Assembly: GCA_041918155.1 (NCBI GenBank)
Contig: JAYRWH010000068.1
Location: forward strand, 1 to 64,000
Length of the DNA: 64,000 bases
Origin: UBA668 sp041918155
GTDB lineage: Bacteria > Actinomycetota > Acidimicrobiia > Acidimicrobiales > Ilumatobacteraceae
Reading direction: 5' to 3'
The notes below the pieces were generated by a model that saw nothing but the letters and a program-made list of their open reading frames with translations, had not been told where the DNA came from and did no database searches. The position numbers and the translations under genes are program-made. Shown in pieces: positions 42,712 to 55,163 of this stretch. How positions within the stretch are numbered: position 1 is the stretch's first letter; each line of letters begins with the position of its first letter.

Positions 42712-44151
42712 ATGCTGCGTTGGTCATCGTTCGTGCGCGTGTCCACCTCGGTTGCCGCCCTGGCGGTGGCCGTGGGGACGCTGCTGCCCGCTGCTCCGGC
42801 CGCGCCCGTGGCCGCGGCCGACCCGTGCACCCTGTGCGGCGGCGGCGAGTATCACGACGTCACGCCCACGCGCATCTTCGACTCTCGTCATATCGCGCCC
42901 GCTCAGGTCGACGGCATCAACGATGTCGCCCCGCTGGGCGCCAAGGTGATCGGCGGCGGTGGCGCCGCCGCTTTCAACATCGACGTGCTCGGCCTCGGCA
43001 CCACCGGCTATGTGCACGGGTGGTTGCCCGCTGGAGTCGCGACGAGTGACGTGCTCGGAGTGGTGGCCAGCATCACCATCGTCTCGCCGAACCGCGCCGG
43101 CTTCTTGTCCGCGTACCCGGTCGGGGCACCATCCACCTCGTCGGTGCTCAATTTCAGCGTCGGAATGACGGTGGCCAACCTGGCCATCGTGCGTCCCGAC
43201 GCCAACGGCTGGCTCACCATCGCCATGAGTGGCGCATCGGCGGGCTCGGCCCACGTCGTGGTCGACGTGTTCGGCTGGTTCTCCACCAGCAGCTATGACA
43301 CGCTCACGGCAGGCGCCGAGCGCGGCGCCCGCCTCATTGCCACCGACCCCGGCCGCATCCTCGACTGGCAGAGCGGCCCCGCCGCCCTCGGCCCCGGCGC
43401 CTCGCTCCAGCTGCCGATCCGCGGCGCAGACGTGATCAACGGTGGACAGATCGACGTCGTGCCCCCCGACTCCGACATCATCGGGGTGATGCTCAACGTC
43501 ACGGCCGTGTCGCCCACCTCGGACACATTCGTGTCGGTGTTGCCCGAGGCGCCCGCGGGCGTACCCACCACTTCCAACGTGAACGTGCTGAAGGGCAATG
43601 TCAAAGCGAACACCGTGATCGTGCCGATCGGCCCCGACGGTTCGATCTGGCTCTACAACGGCCTGGGCACAACTCGGGTGGCGGTCGATGTCGTCGGCTA
43701 CCTGCAGCGCAAGCCGGACGAGACCCGTGTGGGTCGCGTCATCCCGTTGTCGTCGCCGTTCCGCGTGTTCGACACCCGTGAGGTGCCATTCGGCGCGGTG
43801 CCGCTCGGCCCCGGCCAGGCCGAGGATTGGAGCTTCGCCGACTTCGCCGGCTCGGTGAACATCGGGGGCACGTGGGTGGGCAACCAGTCGGCGCTCATCG
43901 GCAACCTGACCAACGCATCGCTGGCGCGCCAGTACCCAACGGTTCCGGTGGCCGGCTATCTCGTCACCTACCCGAAGCAGACGACTCCCAGCGCCCCGCC
44001 GGTGGTGTCGAACCTCAACAGCATCGAAACGGTCCCCGTGCCGAACCTCGCGCTCGTGAAGTACAGCGCGAACAAAGTGGTGACGGTGTTCAACAAGGTG
44101 GGGTACGCCCACTACCTGCTCGACGTCAGTGCCGTCGTGCTCGCTGACTGA
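42712..44151 (+). CDS. Secreted protein made of three LDTR/DVxGYF-type repeats
   Basis: A 479-residue exported protein: signal peptide with hydrophobic core (about residues 9-35, ending A-P-V-A-A-A), a C-T-L-C pair, then three diverged repeats at about residues 48-197, 203-330 and 338-479. They share the opening P-T-R-I-F-D-S-R / F-R-V-F-D-T-R, the middle L-N-V-T-A-V and N-F-S-V-G-M-T-V-A-N, and the ends V-V-V-D-V-F-G-W-F and V-A-V-D-V-V-G-Y. The same module closes the SpoIID-like protein at 24 kb. No catalytic residues are visible; probably a surface-binding or structural protein. Confidence 0.8.
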   Translation: MLRWSSFVRVSTSVAALAVAVGTLLPAAPAAPVAAADPCTLCGGGEYHDVTPTRIFDSRHIAPAQVDGINDVAPLGAKVIGGGGAAAFNIDVLGLGTTGYVHGWLPAGVATSDVLGVVASITIVSPNRAGFLSAYPVGAPSTSSVLNFSVGMTVANLAIVRPDANGWLTIAMSGASAGSAHVVVDVFGWFSTSSYDTLTAGAERGARLIATDPGRILDWQSGPAALGPGASLQLPIRGADVINGGQIDVVPPDSDIIGVMLNVTAVSPTSDTFVSVLPEAPAGVPTTSNVNVLKGNVKANTVIVPIGPDGSIWLYNGLGTTRVAVDVVGYLQRKPDETRVGRVIPLSSPFRVFDTREVPFGAVPLGPGQAEDWSFADFAGSVNIGGTWVGNQSALIGNLTNASLARQYPTVPVAGYLVTYPKQTTPSAPPVVSNLNSIETVPVPNLALVKYSANKVVTVFNKVGYAHYLLDVSAVVLAD

Positions 44152-44175
44152 CCCGGTTTCGCGCCGCTGTGCCTC

Positions 44176-44181
44176 TAAGCT
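44176..44181 (+). promoter_or_regulatory. -10 element TAAGCT of ahcY
   Basis: TAAGCT is 84 nt upstream of ATG 44266, giving a leader of nearly 80 nt, the longest in this window. Confidence 0.45.
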
Positions 44182-44185
44182 GAAT

Positions 44186-44265
44186 GCCCGTTCGGGCTGA
44201 TCAGAGAGCTGCCAGCTGGCACCGGCCCGGTTCCCACCACAGTTGCTTCCCCCGGAGGAACCACC
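44186..44265 (+). promoter_or_regulatory. Structured 5' leader of ahcY, possible cis-regulatory RNA
   Basis: The leader has a GCCCG/CGGGC hairpin (44186-44197), then A-T-C-A-G-A-G-A-G and the self-complementary GCCAGCTGGC (44211-44220), and a strong GGAGG (44254-44258). I cannot fit it to the SAH, SAM-I or SAM-IV riboswitch consensus I remember. Regulation by an RNA structure is inference from the unusual length and pairing. Confidence 0.35.
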
Positions 44266-45741
<1,476 letters not shown>

Positions 45742-45790
45742 CCCGGGAATGCTCGGCGGGGGAGCGGTGTTGGTTCTCACGAATCCCGAC

Positions 45791-45796
45791 TAAAGT
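45791..45796 (+). promoter_or_regulatory. -10 element TAAAGT of cysK-cysE
   Basis: TAAAGT, preceded by TTGGTT about 15 nt upstream, gives a leader near 35 nt before ATG 45836 with GAGGAG (45823-45828) as ribosome-binding site. Confidence 0.5.
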
Positions 45797-45835
45797 GGTC
45801 GGCAAATCGCCGCCCGGATTTCGAGGAGCACACCC

Positions 45836-46771
45836 ATGGTCAAGATCGCGAACGACGTCACCGAACTGGTGGGCAACACCCCGCTGGTGCGCCTCAACCG
45901 GGTGACCAAGGGTGCGGGCGCCGAGGTGCTGGCCAAGCTGGAGTTCTACAGTCCGGCGCACAGCGTGAAGGATCGCATCGGTGTGGCGATGCTCGACCAG
46001 GCGGCCAAGGACGGCCTGATCGGCCCGGACACGGTCGTGGTCGAGCCCACGAGTGGGAACACGGGTATCGCGTTGGCGATGGTGTGCGCCGCCCGTGGCA
46101 TCAAGATCGTGCTCACCATGCCCGAGACGATGTCCAAGGAGCGCCGCATGCTGCTGCGCGCGTACGGCGCGGAGCTGATCCTGACCCCCGGCCCCGAGGG
46201 CATGGGCGGCGCGATCGCGAAGGCCGCCGAACTGGCCAACAGTGATCCGAAGTACTTCATGCCTCAGCAGTTCGAGAACCCGGCCAACCCGGCCATCCAC
46301 CGCGCCACCACCGCGGAGGAGATCTGGCGCGACACCGACGGCCGCGTCGACTTCCTTATCGGCGGCGTCGGCACCGGCGGCACGATCAGTGGCGCCGGCC
46401 GGCGGTTGAAGGAGCTCAACTCGAACTTCAAAGTGATCGCGGTCGAGCCCGCGGCGTCGCCGGTGATGTCCGGTGGCGCGAAGGGCCCGCACCCGATCCA
46501 GGGCATCGGCGCGGGCTTCATCCCCAAGAACATGGACATGTCGGTCGCCGACGAGATCGTCACCGTCACCAACGACGACGCGATGGCCACCGCCCGGCGC
46601 ATGGGCCGTGAGGAGGGCATCCTCGTGGGCATCTCCTCAGGTGCCGCCGTGTGGTCGGCCCTGCAGGTGGCGAGCCGCCCAGAGAACGCCGGCAAGCGCA
46701 TCGTGGTGATCATCCCCTCCTTCGGTGAGCGCTACCTGTCCACCGCCTTGTACGCCGACCTGGCCGATTGA
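45836..46771 (+). CDS. cysK: Cysteine synthase (O-acetylserine sulfhydrylase)
   Basis: A 311-residue PLP enzyme with L-V-G-N-T-P-L-V-R-L-N, the PLP lysine in S-V-K-D-R-I-G, the substrate loop P-T-S-G-N-T-G-I-A and the PLP-phosphate loop G-V-G-T-G-G-T-I-S. It makes cysteine from O-acetylserine and sulfide. The acetyltransferase that makes its substrate starts 25 bp downstream in the same operon. Confidence 0.95.
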   Translation: MVKIANDVTELVGNTPLVRLNRVTKGAGAEVLAKLEFYSPAHSVKDRIGVAMLDQAAKDGLIGPDTVVVEPTSGNTGIALAMVCAARGIKIVLTMPETMSKERRMLLRAYGAELILTPGPEGMGGAIAKAAELANSDPKYFMPQQFENPANPAIHRATTAEEIWRDTDGRVDFLIGGVGTGGTISGAGRRLKELNSNFKVIAVEPAASPVMSGGAKGPHPIQGIGAGFIPKNMDMSVADEIVTVTNDDAMATARRMGREEGILVGISSGAAVWSALQVASRPENAGKRIVVIIPSFGERYLSTALYADLAD

Positions 46772-46796
46772 TCGGATCAGGTCGAATCGGATCGAC

Positions 46797-47498
46797 ATGA
46801 GCAACTGGCGACGCGATCTCTACGCAGCCCGCGACCGCGACCCTGCGGCGCGTAACGCAGTCGAGGTGGCGTTGCTGTACCCGGGGGTCCACGCGATCTG
46901 GGCCTACCGCGTGGCCCACTGGTTGTGGGCACATGACCAGCGCTTCTTGGGCCGTGCCATCTCTCAGATCGCGCGTGGCATCACCGGGATCGAGATCCAC
47001 CCCGGGGCCACGATCGGGCCGGGTCTGTTCATCGACCACGGCATGGGCGTGGTGATCGGCGAGACCGCCGAAGTCGGTGCCGACGTCACCATCTACCACG
47101 GCGTCACGCTCGGCGGCACCACCCTCGACCGCGGCAAGAAGCGCCACCCTTCGATCGGCGATCGCGTGATCATCGGTGCCGGCGCGAAGGTGCTCGGCGC
47201 CATCGTCATCGGCGCGGACAGCCGCATCGGCGCGAACAGTGTCGTCGTGCGCGCCGTGCCCCCCAAGTCGGTGGTGGTCGGCGTGCCCGGCCAGATCGTG
47301 TCGCGCAGCCGTGTGCAGCACGACGTGCCCGAGCCCGACCTCGACGAGGCCGTGTTGCCCGACCTGGTCGGTGCCAGTCTGTCGAGTCTGCTCGAGCGCG
47401 TTGACGAACTCGAGACTGCCATCAGCGGCGCACCCTCCGCGTCGGCACCGCACCGCAGCGCCGAGGGTGTGTGGAGCGGCCTCGACTTCTCGATCTGA
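46797..47498 (+). CDS. cysE: Serine O-acetyltransferase
   Basis: A 233-residue hexapeptide-repeat acyltransferase. The region I-E-I-H-P-G-A-T-I-G, the catalytic D-H-G-M-G-V-V-I-G-E-T-A and Y-H-G-V-T-L-G-G-T are diagnostic for CysE/EpsC. The C-terminus is longer than in short CysE forms and ends in D-F-S-I. The terminal Ile resembles the tail that plugs the CysK active site in the cysteine synthase complex, so the two products may assemble. It acetylates serine with acetyl-CoA. Confidence 0.94.
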   Translation: MSNWRRDLYAARDRDPAARNAVEVALLYPGVHAIWAYRVAHWLWAHDQRFLGRAISQIARGITGIEIHPGATIGPGLFIDHGMGVVIGETAEVGADVTIYHGVTLGGTTLDRGKKRHPSIGDRVIIGAGAKVLGAIVIGADSRIGANSVVVRAVPPKSVVVGVPGQIVSRSRVQHDVPEPDLDEAVLPDLVGASLSSLLERVDELETAISGAPSASAPHRSAEGVWSGLDFSI

Positions 47499-47531
47499 GA
47501 TCGGCCACGCCTCGCGCGCTCAGGCGACCCG

Positions 47532-48158
47532 TCAGTGGGCGCTGGCGAGGACGGTCTGATCGCCCCTGAGGCGCAGGCGGGGGAGGAAGAACTGCACGAG
47601 TGGGCCGATGCCGAACGTGAACGCCACGGTGCCCACACCGATCGTGCCACCCATCAGGACACCGATGATGAGTACTGACACCTCGATGCCGGTGCGCGCC
47701 ACGCCCACACTGATGCCCCGCTTGGAGAGACCGAGCATCAACCCGTCGCGGGGCCCCGAGCCGAGGCCGGCGCCGATGTACAGCCCCGAGCCGATGGCGA
47801 TCGACAGCAGGCCTCCGAGCAGGTAGAGGCCGCGCAGCAGGAGCACGTCGCTGTGGGGCAGGTGGTCATCGATGAGGTACACGACGAGGCCGATCTCGAT
47901 CGCGTTGAGCAGGGTGCCCAGACCCATCCGTTCCTTCAGTGGGATCCACAGGAGCAGGATCACGACGCCCGTCATCTCGATCACGATGCCGGTGGAGATG
48001 CCTACCTTGCGCCCGAACCCCTGGTGGAACACGTCCCACGGGGCCACACCGAGCTCGGAGGTGATGAACATGCTGATCCCCAGCCCGAACAGGGCGAGGC
48101 CTGCCATGCACCGGACCACCCGCTCTACCAGGCGGTCGGCGGGCAGCGGGAGGAACAT
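47532..48158 (-). CDS. YczE/YitT-like integral membrane protein
   Basis: A 208-residue membrane protein with five predicted helices and the family motifs E-L-G-V-A-P-W-D-V near residue 38 and G-L-G-S-G-P-R-D-G near residue 132. The two halves look like an inverted duplication. Bacillus YczE is linked to surfactin production, but the molecular role is unknown. ATG 48158 is leaderless (TACCCT 7 nt upstream). Confidence 0.82.
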   Translation of the reverse strand: MFLPLPADRLVERVVRCMAGLALFGLGISMFITSELGVAPWDVFHQGFGRKVGISTGIVIEMTGVVILLLWIPLKERMGLGTLLNAIEIGLVVYLIDDHLPHSDVLLLRGLYLLGGLLSIAIGSGLYIGAGLGSGPRDGLMLGLSKRGISVGVARTGIEVSVLIIGVLMGGTIGVGTVAFTFGIGPLVQFFLPRLRLRGDQTVLASAH

Positions 48159-48165
48159 CTCGGCG

Positions 48166-48171
48166 AGGGTA
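48166..48171 (-). promoter_or_regulatory. -10 element TACCCT, leaderless start of the YczE-like gene
   Basis: TACCCT on the minus strand ends 7 nt before ATG 48158. The divergent comF start is only 52 bp away. Confidence 0.5.
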
Positions 48172-48210
48172 GCGGGATCTCTGTCGCACCCCCCTGGTAC
48201 TTATTGCGGC

Positions 48211-48960
48211 ATGATGCTCAACGCTTCCTGCGCCGGCTGCAACCAGCCCGGTGCCGTCATCTGCCGCCGTTGCCGTTTCGCCCTGGCCAGTGCCGCCGTC
48301 CAGGTGGGCGATGGGGGCGTGCTCGCCCCGCTGGCCTTCGAAGGGGTCGCCCGCCAGGTGGTGCACGGCCTCAAGTACCGCAACCGCCGCCGGGTGGCGC
48401 GCTACCTGGCCCATGTCATGGTGCGGCGCCTGCGCCTCGGCGGGTTCGATGTCGTCACCTGGGCGCCCACCAGCGGCGCCCGGTCCCGCCGCCGTGGCTA
48501 CGATCAGGCCGAGCTGCTCGCCCGGGCCGTCGCCCACGAGCTGGGGCTGCCCTGTCGCCGGCTGCTGTTCCGCAGCCATGGTGCGGCGCAAACGGGCCAC
48601 ACCCGGGCCGAGCGCCTGCAAGCGCCCGAGTTCCGCGCCCGCCCGGTGGGGCAGCGGCTGAAGGTGTTGCTGGTCGACGATGTCGTCACCACCGGGGCCA
48701 CGCTCGGCGCTGCCCGTGCTGCGCTCGAGGGCGCCGGCATCGGAGAGGTCGTGTGCGTGGCCGCGGCGGCCACGCCGGCGCGTGCCCGTCAGTCGGTGAG
48801 GCCGGCCAGGCGGCGCACCGCGGCGACCGCCTCGGTGGGGTCGGCGTCCACCAGCACGCCGCGCATGCCCACCCGCTCGGCCCCGGCCACGTTGGTGGGG
48901 GCATCGTCGAGGAAGGCGGTGCGGCCGGCTTCGGCGCCCAGCCTGGCCAACGCCAGCTGA
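48211..48960 (+). CDS. comF: ComF family phosphoribosyltransferase-like protein with antisense 3' extension
   Basis: A 249-residue frame. An N-terminal zinc finger (C-A-G-C and C-R-R-C) precedes the PRTase domain with W-A-P-T-S-G-A-R-S-R-R-R-G-Y-D-Q-A-E and the PRPP loop L-L-V-D-D-V-V-T-T-G-A-T. ComF proteins end soon after this domain (about residue 193 here); this frame continues for 56 Ser/Arg/Ala-rich residues antisense to the convergent HAD gene, overlapping it by 172 bp. Either a stop was lost or there is a local sequence error. In competent bacteria ComF aids DNA uptake or ssDNA handling. The position near secA matches mycobacteria. Start ATG 48211 or 48214. Confidence 0.82.
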   Translation: MMLNASCAGCNQPGAVICRRCRFALASAAVQVGDGGVLAPLAFEGVARQVVHGLKYRNRRRVARYLAHVMVRRLRLGGFDVVTWAPTSGARSRRRGYDQAELLARAVAHELGLPCRRLLFRSHGAAQTGHTRAERLQAPEFRARPVGQRLKVLLVDDVVTTGATLGAARAALEGAGIGEVVCVAAAATPARARQSVRPARRRTAATASVGSASTSTPRMPTRSAPATLVGASSRKAVRPASAPSLANAS

Positions 48961-49433
48961 TAGATCGCCGGGTTGGGCTTGCGCAGGCCCACCTCGTGGC
49001 TGTCGATGATGTCGTCGAACCACTCCTCGAAGGGCAGTATCGGCCACCAGTTCGGGCGGAACTCGCGCACATTGTTGGTGAGCACGCCCAGTTTGAAGCC
49101 GACCGCGCGCAACTCCTCGACCAGTTCCACCACCGGCGCGTTGGGCACGAACTCGATGACTACCCCGGTGCCCGGTCGGGGCAGTTCGGCCTCGATGCCC
49201 TCGGCCGCGAAGGCCTCCATGGTCAGCCGGCGGTGTTCGTCGAGGCTGATCTCGCCCCGCTCCAGCCGGTGCCACGGGTGGTCGTTGTCGTCGCCGTACT
49301 CGCCCATCAGCAACCGCATTGCCGCAGCGCGCTGCTCGGCGGGGAAGCGGTTACCGATGTCGGCGATCCGCCCGTTGCGGGCGAGCACACCACCGAAATC
49401 GAAGATCACGGTGTCGATGAGGCGCTCGGGCAT
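48789..49433 (-). CDS. HAD superfamily hydrolase (subfamily IA-like)
   Basis: A 214-residue phosphatase-like protein. Motif I is D-F-G-G-V (nucleophile Asp, with Gly where many HADs have the second Asp, as in epoxide-hydrolase-N/haloacid-type members), motif II T-N-N, motif III K-P-N-P and motif IV D-D-A-P-T-N. The cap is helical and inserted after motif I. Substrate unknown. ATG 49433 has CAGACT 7 nt upstream; GTG 49469 would add 12 residues. Its 3' end is antisense to the comF extension. Confidence 0.87.
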   Translation of the reverse strand: MPERLIDTVIFDFGGVLARNGRIADIGNRFPAEQRAAAMRLLMGEYGDDNDHPWHRLERGEISLDEHRRLTMEAFAAEGIEAELPRPGTGVVIEFVPNAPVVELVEELRAVGFKLGVLTNNVREFRPNWWPILPFEEWFDDIIDSHEVGLRKPNPAIYQLALARLGAEAGRTAFLDDAPTNVAGAERVGMRGVLVDADPTEAVAAVRRLAGLTD

Positions 49434-49501
49434 GGCCCTCAGTCTGGCAGCGGCGATCGCCTCCACCACCAGCGTGCCAAGGGTCCGTACGGCCCCGCCG
49501 G

Positions 49502-49507
49502 TAGGCT
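49502..49507 (+). promoter_or_regulatory. -10 element TAGGCT of secA
   Basis: TAGGCT ends 10 nt upstream of ATG 49518, implying a leader of only a few bases. Confidence 0.4.
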
Positions 49508-49517
49508 TGATCCCTGC

Positions 49518-52295
<2,778 letters not shown>

Positions 52296-52307
52296 GGGGC
52301 CCGGCCG

Positions 52308-53408
52308 ATGCGCGACTTCTCCGACGACCTGAAAGACCTACGACGCCGCCTCGGTGAGGCCGAGGGCTACCTCAAGATCTCCTACGGGCGTTCGCGTCTG
52401 TCCGAGCTGGAGATGGAGGTGTCGCGCCCGGACCTGTGGGACAACCAGGAGCTGGCCAAGAAGGTCAACGCTGAGTACGCGAACGTGAAGGGCGACATCG
52501 ACACCTTCGACACACTGCGCGGGGCGCTCGAGGACGTCGAGCTGCTCCACGAGATGGCCCGCGAGGTCGACGACGAGAGCCAGGAACCCGAGATCGAAGC
52601 GGCCGTGAAGGCGATCGGCGAGCAGTTGCGACTGCTCGACATGCGCAGCCTGTTCACCGGCGAGCACGACGAGGCCGACTGCATCGTGCAGATCAACGCC
52701 AAGGACGGCGGTGTCGACGCCCAGGACTGGGCCGAGATCCTGCTGCGCATGTACACGCGTTGGGCCGAGCGCCGTGGTTATCAGCTCGAGGTCGACGAGA
52801 TCAGCCCGGCCACCGAGGCCGGCATCATGTCGGCCGAGTTCACGATCACCGGTCGCTACGCGTACGGGATGATGACGAGCGAGCGTGGCACCCACCGCCT
52901 CGTTCGCATCAGCCCGTTCGACAACCAGGGCCGGCGCCAGACCAGCTTCGCCGCGGTGCAGGTGTGGCCGGTGATGGATGCGCCCGACATCGAGATCAAC
53001 GAATCGGACATCGAGATGCAGGTGTACCGCGCGAGTGGCGCCGGCGGTCAGCACATCAACAAGACATCGTCGGCAGTGCGCCTCATTCACAAACCCACGG
53101 GCATGGTGGCCAACAGCCAGGAAGAGCGCAGCCAGCTCCAGAACCGCGAGAAGGCGCTCAACCGCCTCAAGGCGATGGTGGCCGCCAAGATCGAGGAAGA
53201 GCACGAGGCCGAGCTCGCGCGTATCGCCGGACGCCAGGCCCAAGTGGGTTGGGGCAGCCAGATCCGCTCGTACGTCGTGCAGCCCTACCAGATGGTGAAA
53301 GACCTCCGCACCGAAGTGGAGACGAGCCAGATCGACGGTGTCCTCGACGGCGACCTCGACGACTTCATGGAGGGTTACCTCCGCTGGCGCCGCCGCGAGG
53401 CCGAATGA
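52308..53408 (+). CDS. prfB: Peptide chain release factor 2
   Basis: A 366-residue class I release factor. The stop-codon tripeptide S-P-F (in I-S-P-F-D) is that of RF2, reading UGA and UAA, and the catalytic G-G-Q in S-G-A-G-G-Q-H-I-N-K-T is intact. There is no in-frame TGA or slippery CTTTGA near the start, so the programmed +1 frameshift of many prfB genes is absent. ATG 52308 has GAGGGG just upstream. The ftsE promoter starts a few bases after the stop. Confidence 0.96.
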   Translation: MRDFSDDLKDLRRRLGEAEGYLKISYGRSRLSELEMEVSRPDLWDNQELAKKVNAEYANVKGDIDTFDTLRGALEDVELLHEMAREVDDESQEPEIEAAVKAIGEQLRLLDMRSLFTGEHDEADCIVQINAKDGGVDAQDWAEILLRMYTRWAERRGYQLEVDEISPATEAGIMSAEFTITGRYAYGMMTSERGTHRLVRISPFDNQGRRQTSFAAVQVWPVMDAPDIEINESDIEMQVYRASGAGGQHINKTSSAVRLIHKPTGMVANSQEERSQLQNREKALNRLKAMVAAKIEEEHEAELARIAGRQAQVGWGSQIRSYVVQPYQMVKDLRTEVETSQIDGVLDGDLDDFMEGYLRWRRREAE

Positions 53409-53414
53409 TTGCAG

Positions 53415-53420
53415 TAACGT
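53415..53420 (+). promoter_or_regulatory. -10 element TAACGT of ftsE-ftsX
   Basis: TAACGT is 52 nt before ATG 53473, with GGAG (53461-53464) as ribosome-binding site: a leadered transcript of about 45 nt. Confidence 0.45.
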
Positions 53421-53472
53421 TACGGAACTTGCGGGTGGGCCTCGAGTCCACCAATCCCGCGGAGATTCATCC

Positions 53473-54150
53473 ATGATCCGACTCGAGAACGTCACCAAGT
53501 CCTACAGCAAGGAAGTCACGGCGTTGAAGGACGCGAACTTCGACATTGCCAAGGGCGAGTTCGTCTTCCTCGTGGGTCCCTCCGGTTCGGGCAAGAGCAC
53601 CCTGCTGCGCCTGATGAACCGCCAGGAGAAGCCCGAGCGCGGCGCGGTGTGGGTGGCCGGGCGCAACATCAACGACATGCCCGACAGCAAGGTGCCACAC
53701 CTGCGACGCAACATCGGCAACATCTTCCAGGACTACAAGCTGCTGAGTAACAAGACGGTGTTCGAGAACGTGGCGTTCGCGCTCGAGGTGATCGGTCGCC
53801 CCCGGCACATGATCCGCCAGCAGGTGCCCGCGGTGCTCGAACTCGTCGGCCTCGGTGGCAAGCAGGAACGCTTCCCTCACCAGCTCTCCGGTGGTGAGCA
53901 GCAGCGCGTGTCCATCGCCCGCGCGTTCGTCAACCGACCGATGATCCTCCTCGCCGACGAGCCCACCGGCAACCTCGACCCTGCGACGGGCGAAGGCATC
54001 ATGCGCCTGCTCGACCGCATCAACAAGACCGGCACCACGGTCGTGATGTGCACCCACGACCAGCGCATCGTCAACATGATGCGCAAGCGAGTGATCCAAC
54101 TCGACCGCGGCGTCATCGTCCGCGACCAGGCACGGGGTGTGTACGAATGA
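53473..54150 (+). CDS. ftsE: Cell division ATP-binding protein FtsE
   Basis: A 225-residue ABC ATPase with Walker A G-P-S-G-S-G-K-S-T, Q-loop F-Q-D-Y-K-L-L (typical of FtsE), signature L-S-G-G-E-Q-Q-R and Walker B I-L-L-A-D-E-P-T. With FtsX it forms a transporter-like complex that activates peptidoglycan hydrolases at division. Its stop overlaps the ftsX start (ATGA). Confidence 0.95.
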   Translation: MIRLENVTKSYSKEVTALKDANFDIAKGEFVFLVGPSGSGKSTLLRLMNRQEKPERGAVWVAGRNINDMPDSKVPHLRRNIGNIFQDYKLLSNKTVFENVAFALEVIGRPRHMIRQQVPAVLELVGLGGKQERFPHQLSGGEQQRVSIARAFVNRPMILLADEPTGNLDPATGEGIMRLLDRINKTGTTVVMCTHDQRIVNMMRKRVIQLDRGVIVRDQARGVYE

Positions 54151-55046
54151 TCTCCCGCTTGCGCTACATGTTCCGCGAGATGTGGGCGAGCCTCGCCCGC
54201 AACCTCACGCTCACCGCCGCGGCCGTGATCACGTCCACCGTGTCGCTGTTCCTGTTCGGTGGCACCCTGCTCATCCAGCGCGCGTTCGACAACCAGCTGA
54301 AGCTCTGGAGCGGCGGCGTGGAGATGATCGTCTACGTCAACCACGGCACACCTGCAGAATCGGTGGAGATCATCCACAAGGCGCTCGCCGAGGAGACGTC
54401 GGTGGTCGAGTCGGTCGTCTACTGCAACGAGGCCTGCTCGGCCGAGGTCGCACGCACCTTGTTCGCCGCCGACCAGCGGGGACTCGATCTGCTCATCCCG
54501 AAGATCCCATCGTTCTTCAAGGTGAAGCCGGTCGACAAGGACAACAGCGCGCTGCTGCACGACATGACCGATCAGTTCAGCGGCTTGCCGAACGTGTACT
54601 CCGTGGTCACGCCCGATGCGCAGGTGCAACAGCTCAGCCAGCTGAAGAGCTTCTTCGGTGTGCGCACCCTTGTGCTGTCCGTGGTGCTGCTGTTCGCGTC
54701 CGCGCTCCTCATCTGGAACACGATCCGAACGGCGATGTTCGCCCGCCGCCGTGAAATCGAAGTGATGAAACTCGTCGGCGCGACGAACTGGTTCATTCGC
54801 CTGCCGTTCATGCTCGAAGGCCTGTTGCAGGGCATCGCCGGCGCCACGTTGGGCAGCCTCGCGTTGTTGTTCGTCAACGACAACTGGACGAGTGGTGTCA
54901 AAGGCTTCCCGGCAGACACTGGGCTGAAGGGGTTCGTCGTCACCGACGGTTTCCCTGTGTGGGTGTGCTTCTTCATGGTGCTGCTCGGCGCGTTCGTCGG
55001 TGCCGTCGGTTCCGCCACCGCCGCGTCCCGATTCCTCGACGTCTGA
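54147..55046 (+). CDS. ftsX: Cell division protein FtsX
   Basis: A 299-residue type VII ABC-like membrane protein: a helix near residues 20-42, an extracellular domain of about 125 residues with a Cys pair (Y-C-N-E-A-C), then three C-terminal helices. The coupling loop E-V-M-K-L-V-G-A-T-N-W-F-I-R is the FtsX hallmark. The outer domain recruits cell-wall hydrolases in mycobacteria (RipC). Confidence 0.94.
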   Translation: MISRLRYMFREMWASLARNLTLTAAAVITSTVSLFLFGGTLLIQRAFDNQLKLWSGGVEMIVYVNHGTPAESVEIIHKALAEETSVVESVVYCNEACSAEVARTLFAADQRGLDLLIPKIPSFFKVKPVDKDNSALLHDMTDQFSGLPNVYSVVTPDAQVQQLSQLKSFFGVRTLVLSVVLLFASALLIWNTIRTAMFARRREIEVMKLVGATNWFIRLPFMLEGLLQGIAGATLGSLALLFVNDNWTSGVKGFPADTGLKGFVVTDGFPVWVCFFMVLLGAFVGAVGSATAASRFLDV

Positions 55047-55150
55047 GCCGATGGTCCCTCATCGGCCGCGGGCCGTGTGCCGATGAACAGGTGCGCGACC
55101 GGTGCCTTGGCGCCGGTCGTGAAGGTTTTTCCGTGGTCCGGCTCGCCCCC

Positions 55151-55156
55151 TAGGCT
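55151..55156 (+). promoter_or_regulatory. -10 element TAGGCT, leaderless start of the truncated haemoglobin gene
   Basis: TAGGCT ends 7 nt before GTG 55164. The 117-bp gap after ftsX holds nothing else I can name. Confidence 0.55.
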
Positions 55157-55163
55157 GAGCCAC

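Noticed and set aside
44182..44265. Known SAM or SAH riboswitch
   Set aside because: The A-T-C-A-G-A-G-A-G tract recalls SAM-I, but the CGGCAACC core and the SAH GAGGAGCG core are absent. Kept only as an unclassified leader.
52308..52420. Programmed +1 frameshift in prfB
   Set aside because: The frame is continuous from ATG; there is no in-frame TGA or CTTTGA near codon 25.
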